64,000 bases of DNA. It comes from Laccaria trichodermophora. Its lineage: Eukaryota; Basidiomycota; Agaricomycetes; Agaricales; Hydnangiaceae. The notes below the pieces were generated by a model, which was not told the origin of the DNA, made no database searches, and saw only the letters and a list, made by a program, of their open reading frames with translations. The DNA lies in NCBI GenBank assembly GCA_018417955.1, contig JACTVC010000015.1:831862-895861 (forward strand), read 5' to 3'. Each line of letters opens with the position of its first letter. Position 1 is the stretch's first letter. The position numbers and the translations under genes are program-made. This document shows, in pieces, positions 1 to 10,166 of the stretch.

Positions 1-549
1 GAAGAGTCGTTTTCCTTGGCTCGACTCGTTTGCTTTAGATATCATCGGCGAAGGGGAGCTGAGAGTGTGTCGTTTCTGTCACAGTGAACCTGAGAATAAG
101 TGCCACGCTGGGTTGGAAGTGAGGCGCTTATAATTTATAATTACACAGAGGACTGGGGGGGCCTCTTGTTTTCGTGCGACTCGGAGCTGCGGTTTTGAGG
201 ATCCCTCCCCAGCCAGACTCGTTGCGTTTCTTGGTGGGCAAAGTTGAACGTCACTCGCAAAGTACGCATTTGACAGTGCCCAGTATCTTTGACGCAGTTG
301 AGCTATATTTTCAGCCTCTCTCCGTAGGGCTTTTATTTTTTGTTGTGCTGCAGTGGTTTTTCTTCGCGCTCTCCAATGAGCGTTGTTGACCGCTAAGTTG
401 TACCAAATATAGGCATAATGCACTACCGCCCGCGTAGAAGCGCCAGCCTGAGTGTGTCGTGTTTTGATGCAACCGTGACAATCTTTCCTTTATCTCTGCA
501 ACCACCACCACCACCAACCACCACCCCCTTCCCCACTTCGCTGGACAGG
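1..549. other. Left edge, no supported gene
   Basis: Upstream flank of the Mo25 gene. A minus-strand open frame at 79-423 is rich in Lys, Arg, Glu and Gln (possible short coiled coil) but has no recognised domain, no clear splice context and no second copy in the window. I do not call it a gene. The last 60 bases before the Mo25 start are pyrimidine- and CA-rich, like a basidiomycete 5' leader. Confidence 0.4.
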
Positions 550-1900
550 ATGAATTTCTTCAAGACGAAGCCAAGGACGCCACCTGATCTCGTGAGGGGA
601 TTGAGGGATGCTATACCAAGGTTGGAGGGGGGTGCACCGGGGGGTGAGACGAGGAGGAAGGTTAGTGTTTGGGGATGGGTGATGGGGGTGGGTTGATGAT
701 GATGTGTCGTTGAACAGGCTAATGAGGACGTGACGAAGAACTTGCAGCAGATCAAGGCTATCCTGTATGGTGATGGCGGTGCGTGACCACTTCTTCCTTC
801 AATCTCTCGGTTACTCTATTGACATACATTCGCGTGGTATAGAACCAGCCCCAGAACTAATTGCCCAACTCGCACAAGAAACATACAACACCGACCTCCT
901 CTTCCTCCTCGTCCAAAACGTATCTCGATTCGAATTCGAAGCGCGTAAAGACGTTGTGCAGATCTTCAATAATCTGTTAAGAAGACAGATTGGATCAAGG
1001 TGGCCGACGGTGGAGTATCTTTCTGCGAAACATGAGGTTATTTTTGCGGCGTTGGCTGGGTATGAGAATGAGGAGGTTGCGTTGAATACATGGATGATAC
1101 TTAAGGAGACGTTGAGGCATGAGTTGTTGGCGAAGGTGTTGTTGTATTCGGATCAGTGAGTTGCGCGCGGTGTGCGGTTTATTCGGAGACTGACGTGATA
1201 GGTTCTATAAATTCCCGCATTATATCGAGACGACGACGTTTGGAGTTTCGTGCGATGCGTTTGCGAATCTCAAGGAGACGCTTACGAGGCATAAACCGAT
1301 GGTTGCGGAATACTTGGACAAGAACTATGATCGAGTTGCGTCGTCCTTCCTTCCTCCCTCCTTTATTTCCCCTCATCAACTCATCACTCGCGACAGTTCT
1401 TCTCATCATTCACAACCCTAATCCTCTCAAACAACTTCGTCACAAAACGGCAATCCCTAAAGCTACTCGGGGAGATCCTCCTCGATCGGGCGAATTTCAA
1501 CGTGATGACGCGGTATATTGCCAATGAGGCAAACCTGAAAATGATGATGAACCTTTTGAGGGATAAGAGCAAGAATATACAGTTTGAGGCGTTTCATGTG
1601 TTCAAGGTACGTTCTGCCCCTCCCTTCCTTCCTTCTTCCTATCGCTGTGATGACATGAGATTGGTGAAGGTGTTTGTTGCGAACCCGAAGAAACCGCCTC
1701 AGATTGAGACGATTTTGAGGAGGAATAAGGAGAAGCTTTTGGCGTTTTTGAAGTCTTTTCAGAATGATAAAGAAGGTGCGCGCTGCCTGTCCCTTTAGGA
1801 ATGACATGTGTTTTTTATGCTTGCCCCCTGCCGATGTGTTCTAGATGAGCAGTTCGGCGATGAGAAACAGTTCCTCATCGTTCAAATTCAAGGACTGTGA
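550..1900 (+). CDS. hymA: Mo25/Cab39-family scaffold protein (HymA-like)
   Basis: Spliced from seven exons: 550-660, 718-778, 843-1155, 1202-1334, 1397-1606, 1670-1775 and 1845-1900. All introns are GT-AG and the result is 329 residues, the usual Mo25 length. Family landmarks are in order: an N-terminal [11 protein letters not shown], the block [20 protein letters not shown], then [52 protein letters not shown] and a terminal [18 protein letters not shown]. Mo25 is an armadillo-like helical scaffold that activates Ste20/germinal-centre kinases in morphogenesis (RAM/SIN networks). Aspergillus HymA is needed for conidiophore development. The protein is presumably cytosolic. No defect is visible. 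The start is the only ATG giving the conserved N-terminus. It stands alone, with no evident functional link to its neighbours. Confidence 0.95.
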
Positions 1901-2170
1901 TTTGTTCGTATCCTCACCCTGAACCTTCGGATCTCACGCACGACCTCTCCTGTTACTTACCATTGCTCTCACCGGTACCTTGGCATTGCATCTTCCCCAT
2001 CTCATAATTATCTGCATCCCCTCATTAATATTCCTCCTCCCCCTGTTTCCTTCCCCGTGATCATAATCGAGATTTCCGTCTGTTCATGGCGGTTGCGCAC
2101 ATCCGTTATCACCTTATCACCCCTCCATTGAATTGCTTTGATTTTACCCTCGTCATTGTACCTGTACCTT
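1901..2170. other. Intergenic, AT/CT-rich
   Basis: 3' flank of Mo25. No open frame with family resemblance and no repeat seen. Confidence 0.5.
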
Positions 2171-2173
2171 ACA

Positions 2174-2730
2174 TCAACGTGTAATGAGTCCGCGCCATAC
2201 TGTAGGTGTGTCCGTGTTCAAGTTGTCCCCGCCGGAACTTGAGGTGGGAACGAGAAAGCCCATGGACATGCATGGGATTCCGTGGATCGTCAGTGGTATT
2301 ACACCTCCCGCTAATCCCCCCCCCAAAAAAAAAAAAACCCGATGAGGATTGAGGGGAGTAGATGTGAAAAGAAAAAAAAAACGTACCACTCGTCTATTCA
2401 GGCTCTCCAACGTTCTGTAACCCCTTCAACGTCAGTACAGAAGGCCCGAATATATCCAACGCCACCCTTCCCGCTCTCGACAGCGACGACCTTCTTCACG
2501 GTCGGGATGGGCCGCTTGGGTATAGGCCCTGTTTTGCTGCGTGGCATTGTTGGTGGTGGAGGGGCGCATTTTACGAGGCCGCCGAGTGGGTTTTCATGGT
2601 GGAAAGTCCGGGAGGTTGTGAAAAGCCGGCATGGGGGGTGCTGTCGTCTTGCAAGTTTTGGAAGCCCAGTGACGCTTGACTTGGAAGGTGTAGTGAATTT
2701 ACATGCTGTGAGGTGGCAGAGATGATGAAA
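2174..2730 (-). pseudogene. Truncated IND1/NUBPL-type P-loop Fe-S carrier relic
   Basis: On the minus strand one frame reads FHHENPLG, then MPRSKTGPIPKRPIPTVKK, then VVAVESGKGGVG. This is the start of the Mrp/NBP35-type deviant Walker A of mitochondrial IND1 (NUBPL), which serves complex I assembly. The frame then breaks: the expected KST and following helix are missing. A different frame resumes with FGPSVLTLKGLQNVGEPE, and a third piece carries IHGIPCMSMGFLV and ends at VWRGL. These are consecutive blocks of one family, so the locus is a gene fragment with an internal deletion, frameshifts and loss of the whole C-terminal half including the CxxC region. Function is presumably lost. An intact copy should exist elsewhere. 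Family assignment is by remembered motifs. Confidence 0.75.
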
Positions 2731-2935
2731 GAGCGGAATGAGAGGTTCCGATATGGTGGTCGTGGAATTCCGACCTCAAATTCATTCAAAACTCTCGACT
2801 TATCTGAAGAACTTGAACTCTACAAGATCTTCTTACGAGTTCTTCAAGCCGTCTTTCTTAGAAGATTATCATGACCCGTAAATGTATGTTTTACAATAAG
2901 TACAGTCGCATAAGCGAGAAATCGTCAAAGCCTGT

Positions 2936-3526
2936 AGTTGAATCAAGGGGGTGTCGGGATTAGAATGCCGGACCAGAGGCTGGTAGGTAGGTCCAGCCGT
3001 CAGGCCTGAAAAAAAAAAATGGACTTCACCCAAACCTCACCTAAAAAGGAGGTTGGGGAGGTTCCGAGGAGGACCATACAACATAGTGACCTTCTAGGAG
3101 TATATCGATCAATATAAAACACTCAAAACAACTTGTTATTCATTATTTTTTTTAAAAAAAAACATGATGGAGGTGGCTGTGCGATGACTTGAAATTGGCT
3201 TTGAAAGGCGAGGTAACGAAAGCCTGCCATTTTACACCTATATAGCACTTAACTAAATCTATAGAGGATTGAAATATATTCACAAGGATTCACAACATGC
3301 CCCGATTTTGGAACGACAGTCAACTGTGGTACAGGGGGAATGCAAAACCGGAATAAATGGCACCGGGAGGGAAATTATGTCGAAAATATCCACCGTGATG
3401 ATGTCACTATTACCATATATAGACTGGTGCCTGATTACGTAGTAGGTAGGTCGACCTCTCGCTGCTGAAAAAAAAAATTCGACCCTAGGTCTCTTTTTTT
3501 AATCCCGACACCCCCTTGAGTTGAAT
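2936..3526. mobile_element. hAT-like non-autonomous element (MITE), 575 bp, with 8-bp target duplication
   Basis: The element proper is 2944-3518. It begins CAAGGGGGTGTCGGGATTA and ends with the exact reverse complement. It is flanked on both sides by AGTTGAAT (2936-2943 and 3519-3526). An 8-bp duplication and CAAGGG-type ends fit hAT. Inside each end, in direct orientation, is a GGTAGGTAGGTC motif followed within about 25 bases by an A-run. No transposase frame is present. A related, longer element lies at 15868-16921. The paralogous 3' flank of membrane gene D carries the unoccupied site (ATTCAACT at 47566 and 47592). Confidence 0.9.
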
Positions 3527-3627
3527 AAGAGGCCCGGTATTACGGTATAGTGAGTAGTAAATTACAATGCCACAGAAAAAGTAGAGATCAGCCATCACCA
3601 GGTTTGCCTCAAGTCGCCGCGACCTTA

Positions 3628-5475
3628 TCAATCTGGCAAGGGCGGGTCAATAAAGACATTGACAAAGGCAACATATATGAACGCAGTGCCGCCCGCCAAA
3701 CATACGCCGCCAATCCACGCACCCTTTATACTCGTAATGTCACCAGGCAGAAGTGCAATGACATTGTACGCATGGTCGCGCAGATAAAAGACGCTGCTAT
3801 TACAATAGCAATTGTCAAAGAAGCTGCCGAACTGGAAGAGACACGAGACGACGACCCAGAGCGAGTTGAAGGCGGCGATGAACTTTCCGAGACAGCGGAA
3901 TATAATTGAGATCCTTCGAGCTGCTCTTGCGGGCCAAGGACGGATGCGCCGGCCTTCCAAGTGGTATTGGGTCGTCGAGGCATAGTGCGTTAGGATGCTT
4001 GCGGTGACTAGCAGCATCCAAACAATGGTGGAAAGGACAGCGAAGAGGAGGTAAGATGCTGATCGGCAGCCAAGTCCTGGGATACTGATCAGCAAACAAG
4101 AGAGATAGACTACGTGACGTTCTCACCTCGTGTAGGTGTGTACCAGACTTGAATGAAGGCAGCTCCAGTCGTGCCCCATTGTAACATCAATGCGAGGGCA
4201 GATGCAAGAAACATTCTGGATACAACTTTCGGTCCCCAGCGACTACGAGGTCTCTCGGCAGGTTGCCATGGAGTGCAGTAGTTTTCAACTTGAGTCCTGG
4301 TGCCCACACGATTGCGCTCATCAGGTTTTTGACCTCTTTCCACTGTAACCCAGTCAATAGAGCGGTCGACTGAGTCATGATTATGAAAATGATCAGACGC
4401 CGCCTGGAAAGCTTCGGACACATCCTCGACTGCCTGCACCCACGGAAAGAATCGCGCATAGTTGAATACTGGCGCAGTACATTTCTCATCCCGATGGAGC
4501 TCATCCACCTCTGTTAAAGTAAGCTCGATAGCTCGTGCCTCGGTTTGAGATTCTTTCACGAGAACAACCTGCCCATCATCTGTCGCAACGTGGGCCAGCT
4601 TGTTCGCGCGCTCTACGGCACTGCTTAAACGTGCCGAGTCACATTTGGGTGAGATCTGTAGCCACCCAACGACAATGGGGAGAAGCCACAACCAAAGCGA
4701 TCCTACTCCTTGGCCATTGGAATTGATGGAGCTGGTGATACCGACTGTGAAAGAATCAATGATGGTAAAGACGTAGGCGATGATGACCCATGCGATGGAG
4801 GTGGCGGCAGATATGGACCAGGTGTGGGTGTAATCAATCCACTCGCTAAGTTCGGTCCACCACTCGTCATTCTGGGGAAGAACAATGAGGGACGCAAGAA
4901 GCCCATCCTCCTTCACAACTCTGATGGGCGATTGCTGCAGGCTGCTGAGGATGCGAATTGCATTTCGGGTGTTGGGGTAGGTGTATTGTGAAAACTGTCT
5001 GGTGACCCAACGACTGTTTAAGACAGTCAGGATAAGCGAATATGCAGCCAACGTTGGTGATCCAACGGTTAGGAGCACAGAATCCAAATTGTCCAGTTTA
5101 TCGTTGGCACCGAACGGGAGCTGGGAAACCAACGCGAGCCACGGGAGCAACCACGAGCTGAATTGCTGCGAGAATATGGACCATTGAAATGGTTCTTGAC
5201 CGCCGCCACAAGCGTGGATGCACAGGTCGTATGTGATGCCCGTGGCGTTAGAAACGTCTACAGGGTTTCCACGGTTGTCCGTGCCGCCGACATCGACACC
5301 CACTCCAAAGGTGCCGTTTTTTACACTGGCTAGACAAATATTAAAGTTTGTCCATGCGACCGTGGCCATTGGAAAGGCGAGGGCGACGACAACGAATCCG
5401 AGGAACTTGTGAGAAAATTCTACGTTGCCTCTCGTTAGCATGCAATCTCCAAGCTCGAAAAAGCTACTCACTCAT
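3628..5475 (-). CDS. Multi-pass membrane protein, copy A (family unrecognised)
   Basis: Minus strand, exons 5475-5472, 5419-4127 and 4076-3628, giving 581 residues. The first exon codes only ATG plus one base. It then reads MKFSHKF and an N-terminal hydrophobic segment (signal peptide or first helix). About eight further hydrophobic helices follow, including the stretches near SISAATSIAWV, GSLWLWLLPIVVGW and FLASALALMLQWG. A soluble loop with ELHRDEKC lies between helices. The second intron (4126-4077, 50 bp) contains a stop and is not a multiple of three, so it must be spliced. I know no function; it resembles large membrane proteins of unknown role in Agaricomycetes. Copies B, C and D are in this window, D being the closest full-length relative. 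Confidence 0.8.
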
Positions 5476-5509
5476 CGATGGTGACAGGCGCGGTGTGCTT
5501 GAAGGCCAT
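5468..5509 (-). promoter_or_regulatory. Short upstream ORF overlapping the copy A start
   Basis: A 13-codon frame starting MAFKHTAP ends in TGA and overlaps the inferred start codon at 5475 in another frame. The same peptide start (M-x-x-KHTA) precedes copies C and D. That suggests a conserved leader peptide or conserved 5' leader, which could dampen translation. Confidence 0.5.
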
Positions 5510-6806
5510 CTGACTCGGAAACTAAGTTTATATTTATTGAACAAAATAGGCGCCTCGTTACGCCACCGTGGAACAGCTTTTCACAAAGTCATGGCGAGAG
5601 GATGTTGAAACTGACTGTGCACGTAATGTAACCTTCGGCCGAGCTGTACAATGCAATGGACAACCTGTCTTCTAGAGAGGCTGTACTTGGAGAGTTTGGT
5701 CGTTCTTTTTAAAAAGTTCAGCGCTCACAGCTTAATGGTCCTGCGTGGATAATACAGGCGTCAGTTGGCGTCATCCAAACAATGCAACAAAATATTTCAG
5801 ACCAAATACGCAGTGGTGACCAGTTACCCAATGATATCATGATGTTTTCTCTGTTGGTTTAGCTCTCAAAAAATATGGCTGTTTGGAATCAATACCGGGA
5901 TATTGTACGTTAAGTCATTGCCAAGAACGGAAGGCAGAAAAGAAATACTCACTCCGGAACCGCAATAAGTTACAGAGTAAACGTGAGTCGTTGCGGCGAC
6001 GCCAGTAAATTACGCCTAATAACGAGTCTGGAGATCTCAGCGCTAGTGATCATAGCCATCTCAATGGGGGCGCCTAGTCTACCCATGATTGAGCCAAGGC
6101 ACAATCCAGTGTAGTGCCTGAGAGATCTCGTTGGGTTAACTCTCCGAAAATGTGACTGTTTAGAATCAATACAAGGGTATTCTACGTTAAATCATTGCTA
6201 AGAACGGAAAGCAGAACACAAAAACTCACTCTAAAACCGCAACAAGTTACAGAGTAAACATGAGAAATTGCGCCAACGCCAATACTTTCTAGAACAGATT
6301 ACGCCTGATAGCGAGTCTGGAGATCTCAGCGGGGGAGAGGCTGTGCTCATGACCATCTCGATGGAGGCGCTTAGTGGAGTAGACAGGTGTCATCAAGTTG
6401 TGTCGATCCCGTCCACACTGACCGCCCATGACTACTTTGGTTGCCCAAGGCACAGGCCAGTGTAGTGCCTGAGAGACCTTGAAATAGCGAGGCGCGCGAG
6501 TAGATGGACTCGGAGTCACTGGGCCTTCCAGCAACTTGTGAATGTGGATGGTGTGTCCGCGCTTTATTTTAATCTTGATTATTCATGGCCTGAACGCCTG
6601 CATCTGGTTTAGGCGCAGTTATTGTGTCGACGCCGCAAGATGTCGCGTTGTTTGATGTTAGGAAGAGAATTGTAAGTGACGTACTCCTCTTCCCAATGTT
6701 GTTCGAGCTGGGTTTTTGATGTTGAACGTTGAACGTTGAGGAACGATAAGCAACCGGGAATTGCAATACCCGACATAAATAACACCAAACTACTTAGCTC
6801 TTCGCT
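5476..6806. other. Upstream region of copy A; no gene
   Basis: Long non-coding stretch between copy A and PEX19. Parts recur upstream of copies C (34.4-35.1 kb) and D (44.8-45.6 kb), so it was duplicated together with the membrane gene. It contains the tandem repeat annotated at 5861-6475. Confidence 0.6.
5861..6475. repeat. Two-copy tandem repeat, period about 277 bp
   Basis: The block beginning near 5861 (CTCTCAAAAAATATGGCTG, then TGGAATCAATAC, then TTACAGAGTAAAC, then CGAGTCTGGAGATCTCAGCG) recurs, diverged, from about 6141. Both units end at a GTAGTGCCTGAGAGA motif. It lies in the putative promoter of membrane gene A. Confidence 0.75.
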
Positions 6807-8207
6807 ATGTCCACACAAACACCAGAACGCGTCGTCGCGCCCAACCCTGACGAGGATCTCGAGGATCTCGACGGTAAGCATAGTCCTCTTCTCCTCTTAC
6901 CAAGCACCAAACCCACGCACGTCCAGACGTCCTCTCCCAATTCTCATCCAGAACAGGCACAACGGCGCCCCCACCCACCGCGACCCACTCCTCCTTCACC
7001 AGCCGTCCCCGGACGAACACGCGCGTCGATGCGCTGCCCATATCCATGCCCGGCACCGGGGCGCCACTAGACACTACAACGGAGCTCGACGAGGACGCGC
7101 TATCATCCGAGTTCGCGAAGGAGCTGTCGATGGGGATGGAGAGCCTTATGCAGGAGATCGTTGCGGAGGGGAAGGGGAAGAAGGAGGAAGGAGGAGGAGG
7201 GGAGAAGGAGGGAACAACGGAGGAGGCGAGGCAGGCGAAGATGTTCAAGGCTGCGTGGGAGGCTATGCTTGTGGAGGGGATGAATGGGCCTGGGGGTGAC
7301 GAGTTGCCGGAGTTGTTGGCAAGACCTTCGGGTGCTTGTGGTGGGGAGAAGCCGGGAGTGAAGGATGGGAAGTCGATGACGGCTGAGGGTGCCGGTGGAT
7401 TTCAGGATAAGATTAAGCAGGCTATGGATAAGCTGAAAGAGAGCGAAACGAATCTACAGGTTCGTTTCTCTGTCTTTTGTTAATTGGCTCTTGGCTCACG
7501 GATGGTCAGGGCGACTCGAGTGCTGCGGATGCCTCATCCCCGGAATCACTCGAGGCGCTTCTTAAATCACTAGGCGACCTCGGGGGACTCGGCGAGGGCG
7601 GAGACGAGAACGAGCTCGCGGGATTTCTCGAGACTATGATGGGGCAGCTCATGAGCAAAGACGTGCTATACGAGCCTCTCAAAGAGCTTGCTGACGGCGT
7701 AAGTCCCTCCCTCCCTCGTCTCTGGAATTTTACCAACACATACGCCAGTTCCCACCATACCTAACCAATCCACCATCCCCGCTCTCCCCCGAAGACAGAA
7801 GCCGTTACGAAAAACAAGAAGAGTGCGTCAAGCGGATTTTAGCCGTATTCGATAAACCTGGGTATACCGATACGAATGAGGAGAGTAATAAGGTTATTGT
7901 GGATCTCATGAGTGAGGTGCGTTACGTCCCTTTTCTTTTGAGTGGTTACCTCCCTGTTCTTTTGAGTTAACGCCTCCCTTTCTTTTGGGGCTCTTTTATT
8001 TTGGGTAGTCACCTCCCTATCTCTTTTTTTGTGTGGTTATCTTCCTTTCTTTTTGTGCTTTTTCTTTTTGAGTGAGGTTGGCGAGGTACTGATGATGGAT
8101 AGATGCAATCGTATGGATCCCCGCCTGCGGAGATCATGGGTCCTCTACCGCCGGGACTGGATGGGATGCAGGCGTTGGGGGGTGAGGAGGGGTGTGTCGT
8201 TGCGTGA
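6807..8207 (+). CDS. PEX19: Peroxin-19, peroxisomal membrane protein receptor
   Basis: Exons 6807-6873, 6927-7459, 7510-7698, 7749-7916 and 8103-8207 give 353 residues. PEX19 is the cytosolic and peroxisome-docked chaperone that binds the mPTS of peroxisomal membrane proteins and docks on PEX3. Evidence: an acidic N-terminus (DEDLEDLDDVLSQF, the PEX3-binding type), a Glu/Gly-rich middle, FQDKIKQAMDKL, a helical block ending MMGQLMSKDVLYEPLKELAD, then FPPYLTNP, YEKQEECVKRI and a C-terminal tail ending MGPLPPGLDG. The last four residues are CVVA, a CaaX farnesylation box. The family usually ends in CaaX with X being M, Q or S, so Ala is acceptable though not typical. Intact; strong GC and purine bias in exon 2. 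Confidence 0.93.
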
Positions 8208-8502
8208 GCGTTTGCATTGTCGCGGGGGATCGGATGATTCATGTGGTGTCGTCGCGTGAGTCGCGTGGTGGGCGCCGCTCTGTGAGTCACCCGTCGCGCG
8301 TACCTCAGGCGGGTTTTCATGAAAAGGGACAAAGCACAAAGTAGTGCGTGTGTATATAACGGGATCATATGATATTTATCTGTGGAATTTTCTTTCTCTG
8401 CTTTGGGGTGGTTCTGGCTGGTTTCATGACTTCCTGCTACGAATTGATCTTACATTATACATTACTCAAGTCTCACCTTAATATTTTTTTCACTCCTTGC
8501 GT
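8208..8502. other. PEX19 3' flank
   Basis: No gene seen. The upstream intron (7917-8102) contains short repeats of a CTCCCTTTCTTTT motif. Nothing else stands out before the tRNA gene. Confidence 0.5.
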
Positions 8503-8597
8503 GCATTAATGGGGTAGTGGTAACCTGGGTCGTTGCCATTCATAACCAGTGCAAGTGAAGTCTCGACCCGCCGGGGGTTCGATTCCCTCTTAATGCA
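8503..8597 (+). tRNA. tRNA-Gly (anticodon GCC) with intron
   Basis: A perfect 7-bp acceptor stem (GCATTAA with TTAATGC, discriminator A), D-arm GGGT/ACCT, anticodon stem GGTCG/CGACC, T-arm GGGGG/CCCTC with loop TTCGATT. The anticodon GCC is at 8535-8537. A 24-base intron at 8539-8562 sits at the canonical position one base 3' of the anticodon. The gene is on its own, with no neighbouring tRNA. Confidence 0.93.
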
Positions 8598-8870
8598 TCG
8601 CTTAGTCCAGGAATTCTTTTGGCCTCCAACGTTACAATCTGAATCTATTCTTCAGTGACCGTGAAATGGATGTATAGGATTTTCAAAGCCTCGTCTCGAA
8701 CAGTTGTCGAGAAATAATACAGTCAGCAAAGAACCTGATGTTCATTGGCCACTTCGATCATCACCAGAATGGTGAGAGGAGGTCCTCAGGAGGAGAACCG
8801 TTATTAGATTTAGGACGAACCATCGAGGGCGTTAAACAAGTCGATGAAATATACGTTGGGACGAATCAAA

Positions 8871-9296
8871 CTAAATAAGTTTCCCTGTGCCTAATCTGGC
8901 CAGGCCATGATACGGCATATCCATGCCACCAAACTCCACCCTGACCCTGTTGGTCCCCAACCCAAACAAATCAGGTTGCGTAGTCTCAAGGGCCGTGGAA
9001 GGGAGATCCCGAAGAAAAGCCATAATCTGGGTCGGGTTGGTGGCGAGTTCCCTGCCATCCTGACCTATGATGTACAAGGCCTTGATAGTGTAGCCATCGT
9101 ACAGGTCACCCAGTTTGTTGAAGGCTTCGTGAATTGTCCTTATGAATGGGACTAGAGCTTCTTTGATAGGAAGGGAGGGGAAAGTGTTGACGAGGATGTT
9201 GCACTGTTGGCGAACGGCTTTGTCGCTTGTTTCGAAGTGCAGAATAAACCAGGCGTTCTCTGCCGTGGCCTTTCCTGACGTTTCTGGAGACGCCAT
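8871..9296 (-). CDS. Small protein P1, family unrecognised
   Basis: A single open frame of 141 residues starting MASPETSGK. No signal peptide or membrane helix. The core contains NAWFILHFET, QQCNILVNTFPSLP, IHEAFNKLGDL, IIGQDGREL and LFGLGTNRVRVEF. The same framework occurs in P2 (9750-10166) and in P1' (11289-11699). It looks like a small cytosolic alpha/beta protein, but I know no domain name. A probable 5'-UTR intron starts at a conserved CCGTGAGT about 100 bases upstream (near 9395 on the plus strand) and is shared with P1'. It is part of a tandem two-gene duplication. Confidence 0.65.
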   Translation of the reverse strand: MASPETSGKATAENAWFILHFETSDKAVRQQCNILVNTFPSLPIKEALVPFIRTIHEAFNKLGDLYDGYTIKALYIIGQDGRELATNPTQIMAFLRDLPSTALETTQPDLFGLGTNRVRVEFGGMDMPYHGLARLGTGKLI

Positions 9297-9749
9297 TTGA
9301 TAGTATCTCTATGACAGATTTTGTAGATTTAGACGCTACGAATTCCAATTAATTTACGCACTCAAGAAATCATTATCAGGATTGTGTAGTACTCACGGAT
9401 GGGACACAATGGGGGAGTATGCGCTCTGGTTGCAGTCCTCGTTGAGGTCAGACTGTGGGAAATCAGGAAGGCAATGGATTGGCCTTTATGCGGAAAGCAC
9501 AGCTGTCAGATTCCCCGAAGGAGACGGCCTCAAGGTAGAGGTCAGGCCCGACCTTCCTATCACCTCCCGAAAAGTAATCTATTTTTTGAGGAGCATAAGT
9601 ATAAAAAATGCAGCCATGATCAAAGTAGAAGTTAAGGGCCCGCAGGAAAGAAGGAAGATAAGATCGTCGGAGTACGAGAAACTTACAAACCAGCGAAGTG
9701 TATAGTCAAGTGTGTCAAACGTATTCCATCCAACAGTGCCAATTTCTCC
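9297..9749. other. P1 upstream region
   Basis: Contains the probable 5'-UTR intron and promoter of P1. The same sequence, diverged, lies upstream of P1' (11700-12008). No other gene supported. Confidence 0.5.
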
Positions 9750-10166
9750 CTAAAAACCAATGCCGAATGCAGCGCCTTGCTCAAACTCCACTCGGATCCT
9801 ATTGGTCCCCAACCTCAGTAAGTTGGGCTTGGTGGGGGCACGAAGAGTCGCATAGTGGAGCTCCCGAAGATGGATGACGATTTGGTTTTCGGTGACGAAA
9901 AGCTCCTCCGACTCGCCATACACGATGAAAAGAGCTCTGATTCTGTATCCATATGTTCCCATGGGTTCATCGAGTTTATCGAACACCCCGTGAATGGTTC
10001 TGGTGAGTTCTACGGCAGCCTTGTAGACTGGGTCGCGAGGGTAGATATTGATGAGAACGTCGCATTCTTGACGTTCGGATGGCTTTTTTTCCTCGACGTG
10101 TTCAACTTGTAATGTGAACCAGGCATTTTGCGGTGCGTTTGGCAGAGGCTGTTCTTTGTGAACCAT
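9750..10166 (-). CDS. Small protein P2, paralogue of P1
   Basis: 138 residues from the ATG at 10166 (MVHKEQPLP). The open frame extends further upstream, but only from a GTG, so I prefer this ATG. Shared signature with P1: NAWFTLQVE, ERQECDVLINIYPRDP, IHGVFDKLDEP, IRALF, LLRLGTNRIRVEF. Function unknown. It lies upstream of P1 in the same orientation, and the P1-P2 pair is repeated at 11.3-12.35 kb. Confidence 0.6.
   Translation of the reverse strand: MVHKEQPLPNAPQNAWFTLQVEHVEEKKPSERQECDVLINIYPRDPVYKAAVELTRTIHGVFDKLDEPMGTYGYRIRALFIVYGESEELFVTENQIVIHLRELHYATLRAPTKPNLLRLGTNRIRVEFEQGAAFGIGF

Noticed and set aside
3550..3909. 119-codon plus-strand frame under membrane gene A
   Set aside because: Antisense shadow of the third exon of copy A; the same shadow frame appears at 21819-22112 under copy B for the same reason.
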